Notes under the pieces: model-generated
What the model saw: the letters and a program-made list of their open reading frames with translations, nothing else
Databases searched by the model: none
Told to the model about the DNA's origin: nothing
DNA from: Salvator merianae
Lineage: Eukaryota; Chordata; Lepidosauria; Squamata; Teiidae
Direction: 5' to 3'
Assembly (NCBI GenBank): GCA_003586115.2
Contig: QVOM02000025.1
Span: 83,898,863-83,962,862 of the forward strand
Length of the DNA stretch: 64,000 nucleotides
Part shown: in pieces, positions 11,545-21,814 of the stretch
How positions within the stretch are numbered: the stretch's first letter is position 1
Layout: each line of letters opens with the position of its first letter
Program-made: the position numbers and the translations under genes

Positions 11545-11823
11545 TATAAAAAGCTCCAGATGGATCTCTTGACATTGGGTGAGTGAGCAGCAACTCAATC
11601 TTCAATCTTCGTAACTGCAAAGTAATGCATATTGGGGCAAAGAATCTCAACTATACTTAAAAAAAAATCAAAGGGGAGGTGAGTTTTCTGTGACAAACCA
11701 GAGAAGAGATCCTGGGGTTCTGGTGGACAACTCAATGAAGATGTCAACCCAGTGCACAGCAGGAAGGGAATAGAAAATAAGTTGGCAAGCTTCATTGTGC
11801 CTCTTTATAAATCTGTGGTGAGG

Positions 11824-11858
<35 letters not shown>

Positions 11859-12490
11859 AAACCTCAGAAATGATATTGTGAAACTAGAAAAAGTTCAGAA
11901 AAGGGCTACCAGAATGGTCAAGGGGCTGGAACACCTCACTTATGAGATCAGGCTACAATGTATAGGCCTCTTTGACCATGAAAGACAGTGTTTAAGAGGT
12001 GATGTGATTGAAGTATATAAAATCATGCATGATGTGGAACAGGTAGATATAGAAAAAATATTTTCTCTATTGTGCAACACTAGAAACACTATGAAGCTGA
12101 TGGCCATGAGATTTAGGGCCAACAAAGGGAAGTATTTTTTCACCCAGAAGGTCATCGGTCTATGGAATTTGCTATCAGAAGAGGTGGCAACAACAACCAG
12201 CCTGGATAGCTTAAAGAAAGGGTTAGATAGACACATTCACAGAGGATATGTGCATCAGTGGCTGCTAGAATTGATGCTTAAGTACTACCTCCAGGTTGCA
12301 GAGACAGTAAAAAAGTCTCTAAAGGCCATTTGCAGGGAGTCGAGAGCAGGCGAAGGTTTTGCCTTTACATTCTGCCTGAGAATGCCCAGAAGAAATTGGT
12401 TGGCCACTGAGTGAGACAGGATGCTGGATTAGGTGGGCTGTGGCCTAATCTAGCAGGGCTCTTCTGATGCTGTTGTGTTCCTATCCCTCT
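11545..12490 (+). mobile_element. CR1-like LINE, 5'-truncated copy
   Basis: The 3' part of a non-LTR retrotransposon on the + strand. It runs from diverged palm/thumb coding sequence through the reverse-transcriptase C-terminus and finishes with 'ggatgctggattaggtggg' and 'agcagggctcttctgatg', the 3' module repeated elsewhere in the window. Between 11560 and 11755 the coding trace changes frame: a peptide like VLVDNSMKMSTQC reads in a different frame from the main open stretch, so the copy is dead. Confidence 0.8.
11752..12414 (+). pseudogene. CR1-like LINE reverse-transcriptase C-terminal fragment
   Basis: This 220-codon open stretch is the longest protein-like frame in the window. Residues 18-30 (LYKSVVRPHLEYC) and the following QFWSPNLRNDI, KVQKRATRMVKGLEHLTYE and LFDHERQCLRGDVIEVYKI segments are the conserved thumb/C-terminal region of CR1-clade LINE reverse transcriptases. 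Further on, FFTQKVIGLWNLL and SLDSLKKGLDRH match the terminal part of such proteins. The catalytic palm (YADD) and the endonuclease are absent. The first methionine is only the first available ATG, not a real start; the upstream coding trace lies in another frame. It is a transposon remnant and not a host gene. CR1 versus a close relative such as L3 cannot be settled by eye. Confidence 0.85.
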
Positions 12491-12705
12491 GTCCACCTGA
12501 ACCTTGACTAATCTAGTTCTGGCATCCTTCAGATAATTTATTTATGTCTATCTGTTTATCCTACTCAATTTTTGATTGCTGTTTTTATTTCCATTTAATA
12601 TTCTGTTTTAAGTGGTTTTAACCTTGTTTTTAAGTAACTGTAAACTGCTTTGGGATTTTTTAAATGAAGGATTCTTTTAAATAAATAATAAATTGTAAGT
12701 GAATT
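12491..12705 (+). mobile_element. L2-type LINE 3' tail
   Basis: The phrases 'ttttaaccttgtttttaag', 'gtaaactgctttgggatt' and a final 'aaataaataataa' are the 3' UTR of an L2-like element. It follows the CR1-like copy directly but is a different tail type, so it is probably a separate insertion. Confidence 0.6.
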
Positions 12706-13045
12706 TAACCAATGGTTTTCCCCAATCACATGCAGCTATCTCACTTTGTAGCATAATTTGAGAGTCCTTTTGTTTTATAAGTTCTGTTTATACTTGAATA
12801 TCTTCAGAGGGTATATTAAGTTCCTTTTGCTGCAGATGGCTACTTTGCCATTACTCCTACCCCATGACATGGACCAGAGCCATATGTTTGTATGGATATC
12901 TGATCAAGAGAAAGCTTTATGAGTTGACATCTATGCAAAGAGACTTTTCCAGAACAAAAGAGGTACACAGAATTTTTAAAAGTTCATTTATTTTAGAGTA
13001 GAACTCCCATGATTTTCAACTACAATAGCCATCTGCTATTGACCT
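12706..13045. other. No recognised feature
   Basis: AT-rich DNA with no gene or repeat that I can name. Confidence 0.45.
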
Positions 13046-13420
13046 GCTGCAACAGTACGGAGGCCCGGAGGCCCCACAAACAGCAATCACATGCTTTCCA
13101 CGGGTTACGAACCCCCGCCCTTAGCGCCAGACACCGCTGCTGCCTGGAACATGTCATCCACTCTACAGATCAGTGTACCAGGAGATCACATCCCCCAACA
13201 GACTGATGTTTGCCCAGGACAAGGCATTCGATTGGGCTATGGTACAAAAATGGCACTGTAGTCCACTCCCAAGCATGGATTGCTTGCCAAAGTCCACACA
13301 GCATTCTAGCTTTTGTTTTCAGCCTCTGAAGACAGGCTGGACTGTTCATAATGTAGATTGCTCTTAGAACACTGCAGTGGTAGCCTGGACCATCATGGGG
13401 CAGGTTACTTGAACTGGAGG
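13046..13420. repeat. Dispersed repeat with a GC-rich module
   Basis: The segment 'ggaggcccggaggc' at about 13061 and the following 100 bp resemble 26826-26925, where the same words occur in the same order. The second half (about 13230-13420) resembles the interior of the 'ggccctttctgcac' type transposons, as in 'gtacaaaaatggcactgtag' versus 'caaaaatagtgctgtag' at 52490. Ends are not defined. Confidence 0.4.
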
Positions 13421-14447
13421 ACTAGATTCAGATTATCTCAGGGATGAAAATATTCTCCTTTTCTCTGCAGCACAAGGACAGTGTCCTCTTGTTTTTTACT
13501 GTTTTATTATACTTTTTTTTTTTTAAGAAAGCTGATTGACAAGTCTAGTGGTGGGAAAAGCATTATTGAGGATGGCATGAAAGATTCTGCAGATTTTAAT
13601 TAACCCTGAGTAGTCGAGAAAAGGCAAGCCAATTTGTTGAGGTTTGTCTTCTATATGTCTTCTTTCTGTAAAACACCTTCACTGGCACACAGTAGGTTAG
13701 TTCCATGTTAATTAATTGCAAAGAGCTCAAAACCAAGACATCACAATAGCCTGTTCTATTTCTAATCTTACATCTTCCTCTGTCTTATTTCAAATAATAG
13801 CAGCTTGCATTTTTTCTTTGAGGGGGAAAAAAAAAAGTTTTGTATTTGAAAGGGAGGAACGGAGAAAAAGAAAAACTAAAAACAAAAGGCGAGACCGTAT
13901 TAGACTGCAAAGCATGTTTTGTGTCCTTCCCGACTGGAACATGATTTCGCATGTGGTTGGCTTTTAAGAAAATGTTGGTATTTATTCAGAGAAAGTTTAC
14001 ATTTCCACATTGTGCTTAACTCATTGATGGTTTGATCTTAGATAAACATGGAATAAAAAAATGAGGAGAGAGGATACATGGGGAGAGGATACAGAAAATG
14101 CCAAGCTTAGGATGCCTGTGGTAAGCTCAGAAGGCAGCATATATGCAGATGTTCAGTGAGTGCACAGGGGAAAATGTTTAGTAGCATTGTAATCAGATGA
14201 AGAAGTTAAGTTTCAGTTTTCACAATGGAATTTGTTTGTTTCTCTCTCACTCTTATGAATTCAATAGGGGATGTACTCTCATGCACCCTTGTCACTATAT
14301 GAGCAACTAATGTGATTGTGTGACAATAAGGCACTCTCAGTCTGTTTTATTAAGGCAATTTCTCATTACCAGCTCCCTGTTCATAATGTTAATCTCTTCA
14401 CCCCCATGCCCATTATCTCATATTGTAATAACCTTTAGTTGCATCAG
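13421..14447. other. No recognised feature
   Basis: Unique-looking AT-rich DNA with T and A homopolymers (about 13515, 13830). No gene, named repeat or palindrome is supported. Confidence 0.45.
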
Positions 14448-14502
14448 TGCGTGTGTGTGTGAGAGAGAGAGAGGGGGAGGGAGGGGGAGAGAGAGAGAGA
14501 GA

Positions 14503-14573
<71 letters not shown>
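14448..14573. repeat. (GT)n then (GA)n microsatellite
   Basis: A short GT run changes into an imperfect GA/GGGA tract of about 110 bp ending directly at a transposon insertion. The open frames across it (Arg-Glu on one strand, Ser-Leu on the other) are simple-repeat artefacts. Confidence 0.95.
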
Positions 14574-14577
<4 letters not shown>

Positions 14578-14817
14578 GGCCTGTTCGCACTTGGGGAAAG
14601 GTGAGCTTCGGGACGGACGCTAGTACGGAGGATCCGCACTTGCGTCCGGCCCAAGCTCACCCGAAATTCCCCCACCCTCACCCAATGCTTACCGGAACCC
14701 AACCAGCGGTGGTGAGGAAGTTTGCAGTCCGCATCCCCACCACCGCGATCGGGTTCAGTTCCGGTAAGCATTCATCCGCACTTACCTGGCAGCGGCCATC
14801 TTCTGGGCAATCAGCCC

Positions 14818-14865
14818 GCCCATCATGCATTGCGTGATCATGTGATCACGCAATGCATGATGGGC
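14818..14865. repeat. 48-bp near-perfect palindrome
   Basis: Two 23-bp arms, starting 'gcccatcatgcattgcgtg', are exact inverse complements separated by only 2 bp. It lies inside the GC-rich transposon and should extrude as a cruciform readily. Confidence 0.95.
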
Positions 14866-15043
14866 AATGGAGTCTGGCGCTTCGCACGTACCCGAATGGG
14901 CCCGTACGGGGCTCCAATGGACCCCACGCCACCGCGATCGGGCCAGGAATGGTGGACGAGGCGGCGCTGCGCCCCGTCCAGCGTTCTGGTGCCCGATCGT
15001 GGGTGTGAATGGCGGTTGCCGCGGCAGCAGCCTACAAAACGTC

Positions 15044-15134
15044 AAGCTGCTGCCAAGGCGACCGGGAGGCCCGCACGGCGCGCCGTGATGACATCATCAC
15101 CGCGCGGGCCTCCCGGTCGCTATGGCAGCAGCCT
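15044..15134. repeat. Long GC-rich inverted repeat
   Basis: A perfect 17-bp pair, 15058-15074 ('gcgaccgggaggcccgc') and 15104-15120, extends outwards to about 30 bp with few mismatches through 'gctgctgcc'. The 29-bp spacer holds a perfect 14-bp palindrome 'cacggcgcgccgtg'. Confidence 0.9.
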
Positions 15135-15225
15135 GACGCTTGCTGGCCTCTGTGTGGTGAGCAGCAGGCTGGATAATGGCATTCCCACTGGCGAACGCCA
15201 TTATCCAGCTTGGGGTCTGTTCCAT

Positions 15226-15255
15226 GCTAGACTGGGCTAATTAGCCCAGTCTAGC
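15226..15255. repeat. 30-bp perfect palindrome
   Basis: The sequence is its own inverse complement over 30 bp, centred on 'ctaattag', with arm 'gctagactgggctaa'. It is the right subterminal palindrome of the transposon. Confidence 0.95.
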
Positions 15256-15282
15256 GTAGAAAGTGCGAATAAGCCCATGCAG

Positions 15283-15455
15283 AATACCTTTAAAGGCCAT
15301 TTGAAGTGAGTTGAGAGCTGGTAGGGATTTTGCCTTTGTCTTCTGTTTGAGAATGCCCAGAGACAATGGGGGAGGGGACTGTGTAAGACAGGATGCTGGA
15401 CTAGATAGACTGTGGCCCAATCCAGCAGGGCTTCTTTTATATTTTTATAAGAGTG
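15283..15455 (+). mobile_element. CR1-like LINE 3' end
   Basis: The block 'gcctttgtcttctgtttgag' followed by 'gaatgcccagagacaat', 'aggatgctggactagatag' and 'ccaatccagcagggcttctt' matches the end of the LINE at 11545-12490. Only the extreme 3' part is present. Confidence 0.75.
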
Positions 15456-15460
15456 GAGAG

Positions 15461-15518
15461 GAAGAAGGAGAAGGAGGAGGAGGAGGAGGAGGAGGAGGAG
15501 GAGGAGGAGGAGGAAGAG
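15461..15518. repeat. (GGA)n microsatellite
   Basis: About 18 GGA units, with a few interruptions, lie just after a CR1-like LINE tail. Poly-Gly or poly-Glu frames across it are artefacts. Confidence 0.95.
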
Positions 15519-16590
15519 AAGAACTTAATCCTGATTAATCATAACTAAAACTTAAGACTCCTGCAGGATCAACTCACATACCCATTTCCTCCTACTTCCT
15601 AACGCCACAACAGTTGACCATAGCCTTGGAAAGGCCAGAAGGAATTAGGTTGGGTTCTTGGCTATGTTGCTTAAACTCTGGAGATATGTTGGAGAGACCC
15701 AGGCAGAAACAATGGTTGGCTTTAAACCTGCTCCTAAATGACAGCACTTAAGGGGAGAACTTCACCTGCCATTCATGTGCCATTTCACTTGCCTGGACTG
15801 TCCACAAATTCATTTTGAGTTGTTGAGTCTTTGAAAGGCGGGGAGTGGTGAACTCCTTTAAAGAGGGAGAGAACATGGGCAACCAGACCCTCTCTGTTCC
15901 CTTGTTTCCATTGAGGTTGTTTCTCCAGACAAGAGATTGTGTCATGCCCCTTGTGAAGCCACAGGGAAGGGAAAACATGGTGTTGGTGTGCCTGATTGTG
16001 AAGACCACCTGCCCCAGGAGCTCACAGGTGTCAATTGCAGGCACCAAACAGGAATTCAGGCAAACACTTTATTCCAGAAATGCCAGGATCCACACATTGC
16101 AGGATCATGCCTCAACATTCCAAAGCAGAGTCTTTTACTCTCAGCACATGTCATGAGTCCTTGCACCATGGCCATTTCCTCTCAACATGAATGCATGCAC
16201 AGATATGTATGCCCCAAGCACAAACTTCTGGTTTACAGTTGATTCATTACATTGTATTGCAGGCAGTTCAGTTCATCCCTGCTCCATTCCCACCTTTCTT
16301 TAAATGTATATTTACTATAATCAAATTGCCCTCTAGTTACAGTTATAGACCGCAAATCTCATTAACTTCAACAGACAGCCTAATGGGCTTATTTCCTTGG
16401 TTGGATCCACATGGTGCCTTTATGGAGCTTTGAATGCACAAGGAAGGTGCATTGTGCCCTCATTGAATGTTCAGTGTGAAGGAAGAGTGTGACATCTGTA
16501 CAGGTGCCTGGTTCTTCTGTCACTATGCCATCTTAAGCACCGTTAAGATACTGTAGTGGCAGAGCTGTTTAAAAAGCTCCTGAAGCATTT
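15519..16590 (-). other. Mostly unassigned; possible antisense LTR material
   Basis: The minus strand at about 16055-16080 reads 'ggaataaagtgtttgcctg', a polyadenylation-like signal in a context resembling the LTR at 9068-9578. No LTR ends or target duplication can be placed, so this is a weak hint only. The rest shows nothing recognisable. Confidence 0.2.
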
Positions 16591-16595
16591 CATAC

Positions 16596-16950
16596 TAGGG
16601 ATGCGCATGGAAAAAAAAACAAAAAACATTTTCAATTAGTTTTCAAACAAAAATCTGTATTTTCACTTCAGCAGCAAATTTTGTTGTCAAAAATTGGATT
16701 TTTTTGCATTCCTTTTTGCATTTTGTTTAATGCTTTTCCATTGAAAATGCCATTGAAAATGTCATTTTCATGGTTTAAACACAGTGAAAAATGCGACAAA
16801 TTCAACAAATTTTGTTTTTGCAAAAGAAGTAGACTTTTTCATTTTCAATCTAAAACCGTAAATGCGAAAAAAAGTCATTTTATTTCAATGCGAAAATTTG
16901 CAAAAATGAAATTTCATATGAAGTTTTGAATGTGAATTGAAATTTGCACA
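16596..16950. mobile_element. hAT-type element, diverged or partial
   Basis: The start 'tagggatgcgcatgg' matches the left end of the hAT element at 2148. The interior shares its vocabulary ('gaaatttcatatgaa' here, 'tttcatatgaaagtgg' there). The right inverted end is not visible and no 8-bp duplication is found. Confidence 0.5.
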
Positions 16951-17376
16951 CTGTCTCTGCTGTCTGTTTTGAAGGCCAATTTTCAAAATTGTCTATGGGA
17001 AGCAGAGGTATGCAGAGAGCAGCTCCACATTACAAATAGCTTTATGACTGCAGCATTATTCTGTTAAGGCTAGCTGTGGGAGGTGCTATGGTTATAGCAC
17101 TTTCCCATTTCCTGTGCAGATCCTGATCTAACCTGATGGAGGTCCCTGAGGCATCTTGCACTGAACTAATAAGAATACAGTGCATGTACTTCTAAAGAAA
17201 AAAAAAAGTGTGCGGGGAATGCCATAACAAAACCTGCCATAGAATAAGCAGTGAGTGGGATAATCTCCATCAAGAACAGAACCTTATTATCTTCAATTTT
17301 ACTATGGTTCATATTTTAAAGTTATCTTACTTAAAGCTTTATTTGGCTTCACAATTTTAAGCACATTTTCAACCCT
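16951..17376. other. No recognised feature
   Basis: No gene or named repeat is visible. Confidence 0.4.
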
Positions 17377-18007
17377 GTGGCTGCATCCACATGGGCAACA
17401 GAAAGTATGTGGTGGAGGCCTGAGGGGCACACTCCCTGAGCTTAACAACAGTGCTCCTGCGAGGGTGCTAGAAGACTAGCAAGAACCCTCAGAGGTGTCC
17501 TTCCCTCAGAGCAGAAAAAAAGCCCCTGACACCACTTGCTGCCTTCAGGTGTTCACGTTGCCGACATGTAGATATGTAGGATGGCTTTGCACATGCCCTA
17601 CAGGACTGGTCTGGTAGGACTGGCCCAACCTGGATATGTTCCAGTGGCAGGGACAGCTCCAGAGTATTGGGAGAAGCCTTCTGCATTTGAAAGGCTATCC
17701 CCGGTATGGTGCCCCACACTGGTTTCAGAGATTGCATAATCTCTGGAGACACTGCCAGGTTTGTCGAGCACTAGGAACTAAGGTTCCTACCCTTTGTTCC
17801 CCCTGGGGACACAGTTTGGTGGCATGATTTAGTGTGCTGCTGAAATGCATCTCCAGTTAGACCAGGACAGGGAGGCATTCATCCTTCTGCATGTCTCCCT
17901 GCATCAGTCTAGCCCCCCTCTTGGGATGTTGGTAGACCTTAAAAGACAGGTCTACCAGCGTTCCAGGATAAGTGGCCATTTTGCCTAGACCAAGCCTTGC
18001 TCCATTG

Positions 18008-18389
18008 GAGGCACGGTGGCGCAGAAGGCTAAGGCACTGATCTTTCAATAGGAGGATCGGAGTTCAAGGCCCCTGTCTGCTGTGTAGAGGGGATGAGCAC
18101 CCTCTGCTGGCCTCTAGCTCCAGCCAACCTAGCTGTTCGAAAGCAAGTAATTGCAAGTAGATGAATAGGGAGCATCACATTGTGTGATGCGGAAGATAGA
18201 TAGATGTAAGCCTTTGGGTGAAAAATAACATTGTAAGCCGCTTTGAGTCAGCTTCGGGGTATAAAAACCAAGTTCTTCTTCTTCTTCTTCTTCTTCTTCT
18301 TCTTCTTCTTCTTCTTCTTCTTCTTCTTCTTCTTCTTCTTCTTCTTCTTCTTCTTCTTCTTCTTCTTCTTCTTCTTCTTCTTCTTCTTC
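18008..18389 (+). mobile_element. tRNA-derived SINE with a (TTC)39 tail
   Basis: The head contains an A-box-like 'tggcgcagaagg' (18017-18028) and a B-box-like 'agttcaaggc' (18061-18070) at normal spacing for a tRNA-derived RNA polymerase III promoter. A unique body follows, then 'gtaagccgctttgagtcagc', a LINE-tail-like 3' end suggesting mobilisation by an L2-type partner, then the TTC array. A second copy lies on the minus strand at 57595-57840 and is about 94% identical by eye over the shared body, suggesting a fairly young family. Confidence 0.85.
18273..18389. repeat. (TTC)39 microsatellite
   Basis: This is 117 bp of uninterrupted TTC forming the tail of the SINE. Poly-Leu, poly-Phe and poly-Glu frames across it are artefacts. 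A pure GAA/TTC run of this length can form triplex DNA. Confidence 0.98.
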
Positions 18390-18508
18390 ATTCCAAGGTG
18401 GATGGATCAGCTCAGGAAGTGGGGGGATCCTCTCTCTTATGCCCCAGTATGTGGAGGAGAGAGACCTCAAATGTGGGCTGGTTCTTATGGTAAGTGTGGA
18501 AACGCCCA

Positions 18509-18806
18509 TAGTAGCAACACAGATGTCTTACCTGGACCACATTCCCTCTGCATGTCTTTTTCATAATGCAGAAAATGGTCTCCATGTTGTTTCTTTATAG
18601 AAGGGGAAACTTTGTTTCCCAGATGCAAATGGAGTGAAAGCATGTGGTGTGTGGTGTATAGATACCAGTGTCATGCTTCTGGGGTGGGAATAAGCACTCC
18701 TGCCCTTGAAGTGCTACAAGGGTTGCAGCCTTTGTTAAGCACATGAGATGAGGAGAGTATTTTCTCAAACATTGGAGGGAAACGCTGGTACAAGGTAAGC
18801 CATATT
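18509..18806. other. No recognised feature
   Basis: Short stretch between two transposons with nothing that I can name. Confidence 0.4.
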
Positions 18807-19298
18807 GGGCCTGTTCACACTTAGTAGAACATTCTAATTAACAGGGTTTAGGCTGGCCAGGTTTGGGTATGGTGAGCAGTGTTTGCACCTGTCAGTGCTG
18901 GAATGCTTTGCAAGCCAACTAGCTGGGGAAGCAGTGCACATGGGAGTGCACTAGTTAGAAAGATGCATCTGGACATGTGTCTGGAACAGCCGTCAAGGTC
19001 TGGACGCCAATGTCAGAACCTGGGTTCAAACTGTTTGACGGCACCTGTGCAGGCACACAGTCCCCACCCTGTCACCATTCCAAACCAGGAAGTGGTGTGA
19101 ACACACCTTTCCTGATCTGCACCTGATCACGCAAGTCAGCTTCCAGACTACAGTTTTCTTGACCAGCGCTATTCAGACTCAGGTGAGTATCAGATGGGCT
19201 TCAGTGAGTTTCCAGTCAGCTGGGGCTGTTTGCAGGTGTGAATGCTCCATTCCAGCAAGTGTCCTGGAATATTCTACTCGCTAAGTGGGAACAGGCCC
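18807..19298. mobile_element. 3-bp-TSD-group DNA transposon, 492 bp
   Basis: The left end 'gggcctgttcacacttag' plus 'tagaacattct' mirrors the right end 'agtgggaacaggccc' preceded by 'gaatattcta'. The flanking triplets are att and ttt, a one-base mismatch. A relative with a similar left half is at 41546-41885. Confidence 0.75.
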
Positions 19299-19802
19299 TT
19301 TATTTCTGCAGTATCAAATCCAAAGGTGGATTTTCTGGGTTAGTTAACACAAAACTGCCTGTTACTTTGCTAGGACAGAAAATTAATATCTCAAAGTCTT
19401 CTTGCCAAGAATGCACAAAATAGTAAAGAATGAAACAATGCTGGTGTGACAGTCAGATAATGAGAGGAAACATCACCTTTTAGCTGCTATCCTCACACTA
19501 AAACTGCTTTTGATTTGTTACAGCTCAAAGGCAGGTTTGGTGCACTGAAATGTAGCCCTTGAATCACTGTTCTCCCCCACTGCTACACAGTTGGAAAATG
19601 TAATTAATGTTTGCCAACCATTCAGGTTTTTGGTGTGGGTTACAGCATCATAATAAAGTTCATATGCCTTGTTTATCTTGAAACAGTGGAATGTATTTTT
19701 CAGGTCTCAATGCTTGTGCATTCAAAAGAGTATGTTGCATAAACAAATTGTGTTAGTGCAACTGGTTTTCCATTATGGGGCTCTTGTTTTTTTGGTATCT
19801 TT
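19299..19802. other. Weakly repeat-like, mostly unassigned
   Basis: Part of this stretch (about 19320-19490) vaguely resembles the foldback family E, for example 'ggtggattttctgggttag', but its ends are not present. Nothing else is recognisable. Confidence 0.3.
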
Positions 19803-20372
19803 TTGTTGAGTATATTTAAATACTCAACAATCCAGAAAGGAGAAACCAAGATGCTTATGGTGTAATGCAAAGGGGATCTTTATTGAGTAAATTTGTGCAC
19901 ACGCACATGTGCATGTCCACACACAGGAGAAAGAGAGGGGAAAACCCACAGCAAAATAAAAGCAACGTAATAGAAATGGGGCATCAGCAAAGTGATCTTA
20001 CCAATTCAGTACATGCATGGTGAAGGTAAGGAGATGGAAACGCAGATAGGAAAGGTCTTGATGAGAGCATGTTCTAGACTGGAAGTAACAGAAGCAAAAG
20101 GAAAAGCGCCCTAGTCTGGAGTTTTCCTTAATAGAGGTCAGAACAAAAGAGAAACATAAGACCAGTTGAGGAAAAGGGATTAGCTTTCCTGCCCTCAGCT
20201 TAAATCAAAGGTTCATCAATTGGGTTGTGAACACTTTTGCTCTAAAGGGTGCATCTGGCAGTGACCAAGACTCTGTACACTGTTGTCTCCCATAGCTTGC
20301 CTACCAGTAAGCAGAAGGCTGTAAGGCCAAACTCCAGAAGAAACCAACTCACATCACCTCCACAGCAAACCT
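19803..20372 (-). other. Possible antisense LTR-like block with terminal palindrome
   Basis: An 11-bp-arm palindrome ('ttgttgagtat' and 'atactcaacaa') at 19803-19830 is followed by 'ggatctttattgagtaaa' (about 19874-19891), which on the minus strand gives a polyadenylation-type signal. This could be one end of an LTR element, but no partner end or target duplication was found. Confidence 0.25.
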
Positions 20373-20869
20373 CAGGCCCTTTCTACATGGGCCACTAGCG
20401 TGGTCTAGGAAGGGGTTCATGGGCTTCCATTCTGCATGCTGATGTAGTATAAGGGAAGCCTTTGTCTTCCCTTACATGCTTTGTCCACACTGAATAAAGC
20501 AAGAAAGGTCTACCATGAGGTCTACCAGCTTCTCAGTGGATCTATGGGAGACCCTTTTTGGTGCGGTTCCAGGAAGCACCAATAGAAATGGTATACCTCT
20601 GAAAAGGGCCCTCCTGGGAACTTGGCATAGCTTTTGGAGTGGGATGTCACAGGCCATCCGAAGGGTGGATGGTCCTATTCCATTCAAGCAGCAATCTGTC
20701 CCAGTGCAAACAAAAATCTGTGTAAATAGAATAGACACTATTGAAAGATTTGTTCCCTCACTATTTGGACTTTCCCACCCCTGAGACTTGGAGGCTCAGC
20801 TCATCAAATATAAAAACACCATGACAGTGAAAGATAATATGATTGAGGTTTGCATTTTATTAATTTGAC
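20373..20869. mobile_element. Partial 'ggccctttctacatggg' transposon
   Basis: The left end 'ggccctttctacatgggcc' is a variant of the termini at 59941 and 34359. The interior mentions 'gcaccaatagaaatgg' and 'gtctaccagcttctc' as in other D-type copies. A matching right end is not visible. Confidence 0.4.
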
Positions 20870-21557
20870 AAAGATTGTAGGAAAATCAAAGGGTTGTGAT
20901 CAGATGCTGTCCATTTCTTTCTCTTTCTCTCCAATGCATTTTCCATGCTTCCAAATAAAGGTTTGGTTGAAAATGACTGAGAATTTCAGGAAATTCCAGA
21001 ACTGCATATGCTCTTCTTGAAAGAGATTTTCGGCGGATTTGTTTAGAAGCCTTTCAGTAGCGTGGCTGTTAAACCATGAAGTATATGCTCATTGTTGTAA
21101 GAGTACTGTGCAAAATTAGCTATTTGAAAACCAAATTTATACCTGAAGGCAATATTTCTCTTTGCTGTTCATTCTGTTAAAATGAACAATCTTTGCAATT
21201 ACTTTGAGGGTTGAAAACAGTCTTTGTCAAAACCTGGAGGAATTGCTGTTCCTGAGCTGCTATTAATGTAATCCAGAACTGTTTACTATTTAAAACAACT
21301 TACAATTACTGTACAATTTTATAGCACGAGCTTTAAAACATGTCTTGCGGTGAAATGGGTATTTTGTGGTATTCTGTGGTGGAGCTCTGCTATGAAGTCA
21401 TTTGTCAACCATTGCACAGCTGTGAGGAATAACACACTGGGAAGGAAAAAAGGCATTGACTTGAGATAATTTACAGGAAGGTAAATGTGGAGTATGTGTA
21501 CCTAGAACAGTGCTTCCAGATTTTCATTGAAGCTGAGCTGAATTAATTTTAGGGACC
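20870..21557. other. Unique AT-rich block, possible conserved non-coding DNA
   Basis: The stretch lacks repeat-family words, keeps a uniform AT-rich composition and contains scattered TAAT-like and 'atcaaag' motifs. That profile fits vertebrate conserved non-coding elements but proves nothing without alignment. No protein-like frame is present. Confidence 0.3.
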
Positions 21558-21748
21558 TTTGCAGCCTGTTTGCACTTTCTTCCATAGAACAGGATAATTA
21601 TCCTGTTTTACGGTGGCAGTGGGTGTGAATGCAGTGGACTGGAAGCAGTTCAGCTGCTCGTGGTGCAGCTGTGGAGCACAGTTTTGTGCTCCACAGCAGG
21701 TAGTGATCAGGAGCAGCTGTAGTGGTCCAAAAGCGTGCAGGTTTAAAT
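21558..21748. mobile_element. 3-bp-TSD-group transposon, left part only
   Basis: The start 'gcctgtttgcactttcttcc' and the subterminal palindrome 'acaggataattatcctgt' identify the group. The interior 'gtggagcacagttttgtgct' matches 8990 and 11245. The right end is missing. Confidence 0.6.
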
Positions 21749-21814
21749 CATAATCAGCATTTTGAACTAAGCCCATCAAGGAGCAGGCAAGGGTTAGAAC
21801 TACATGGTCTCACT

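Larger units (their letters stand above)
14577..15276. mobile_element. GC-rich 3-bp-TSD-group transposon, TSD atg
   Basis: The ends 'gggcctgttcgcactt' and 'aagtgcgaataagccc' are inverted repeats. The flanks are 'atg' at 14574-14576 and 15277-15279, so it inserted at the edge of the GA microsatellite. It is 700 bp, much richer in GC and CpG than its surroundings, and carries a series of strong palindromes (14818-14865, 15044-15134, 15169-15208, 15226-15255). No transposase is present. Confidence 0.88.
17377..18508. mobile_element. DNA transposon (D type) carrying a SINE
   Basis: The left end 'ggctgcatccacatgg' and right end 'taagtgtggaaacgccc' are inverted and similar to 'ggctacatccacg' at 52389. 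The interior 'tgcctagaccaagccttgct' matches 'cacctagaccaggcctcact' near 52055-52074. A SINE occupies 18008-18389, after which the transposon resumes. Boundaries are good to a few bases. Confidence 0.5.

Noticed and set aside
14320..14771. Open frames rich in Arg-Glu or Ser-Leu
   Set aside because: They run through the GA microsatellite into a transposon end.
14722..15240. 172-codon open frame in GC-rich DNA
   Set aside because: It lies within the palindromic transposon; GC-rich DNA has few stops and the protein shows no family motif.
18008..18080. Possible tRNA gene on the plus strand
   Set aside because: A and B boxes are present, but the sequence is the head of a SINE with a second copy in the window.
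18129..18509. Open frames with long poly-Glu, poly-Leu or poly-Phe
   Set aside because: They are translations of the (TTC)39 SINE tail and have no other protein features.
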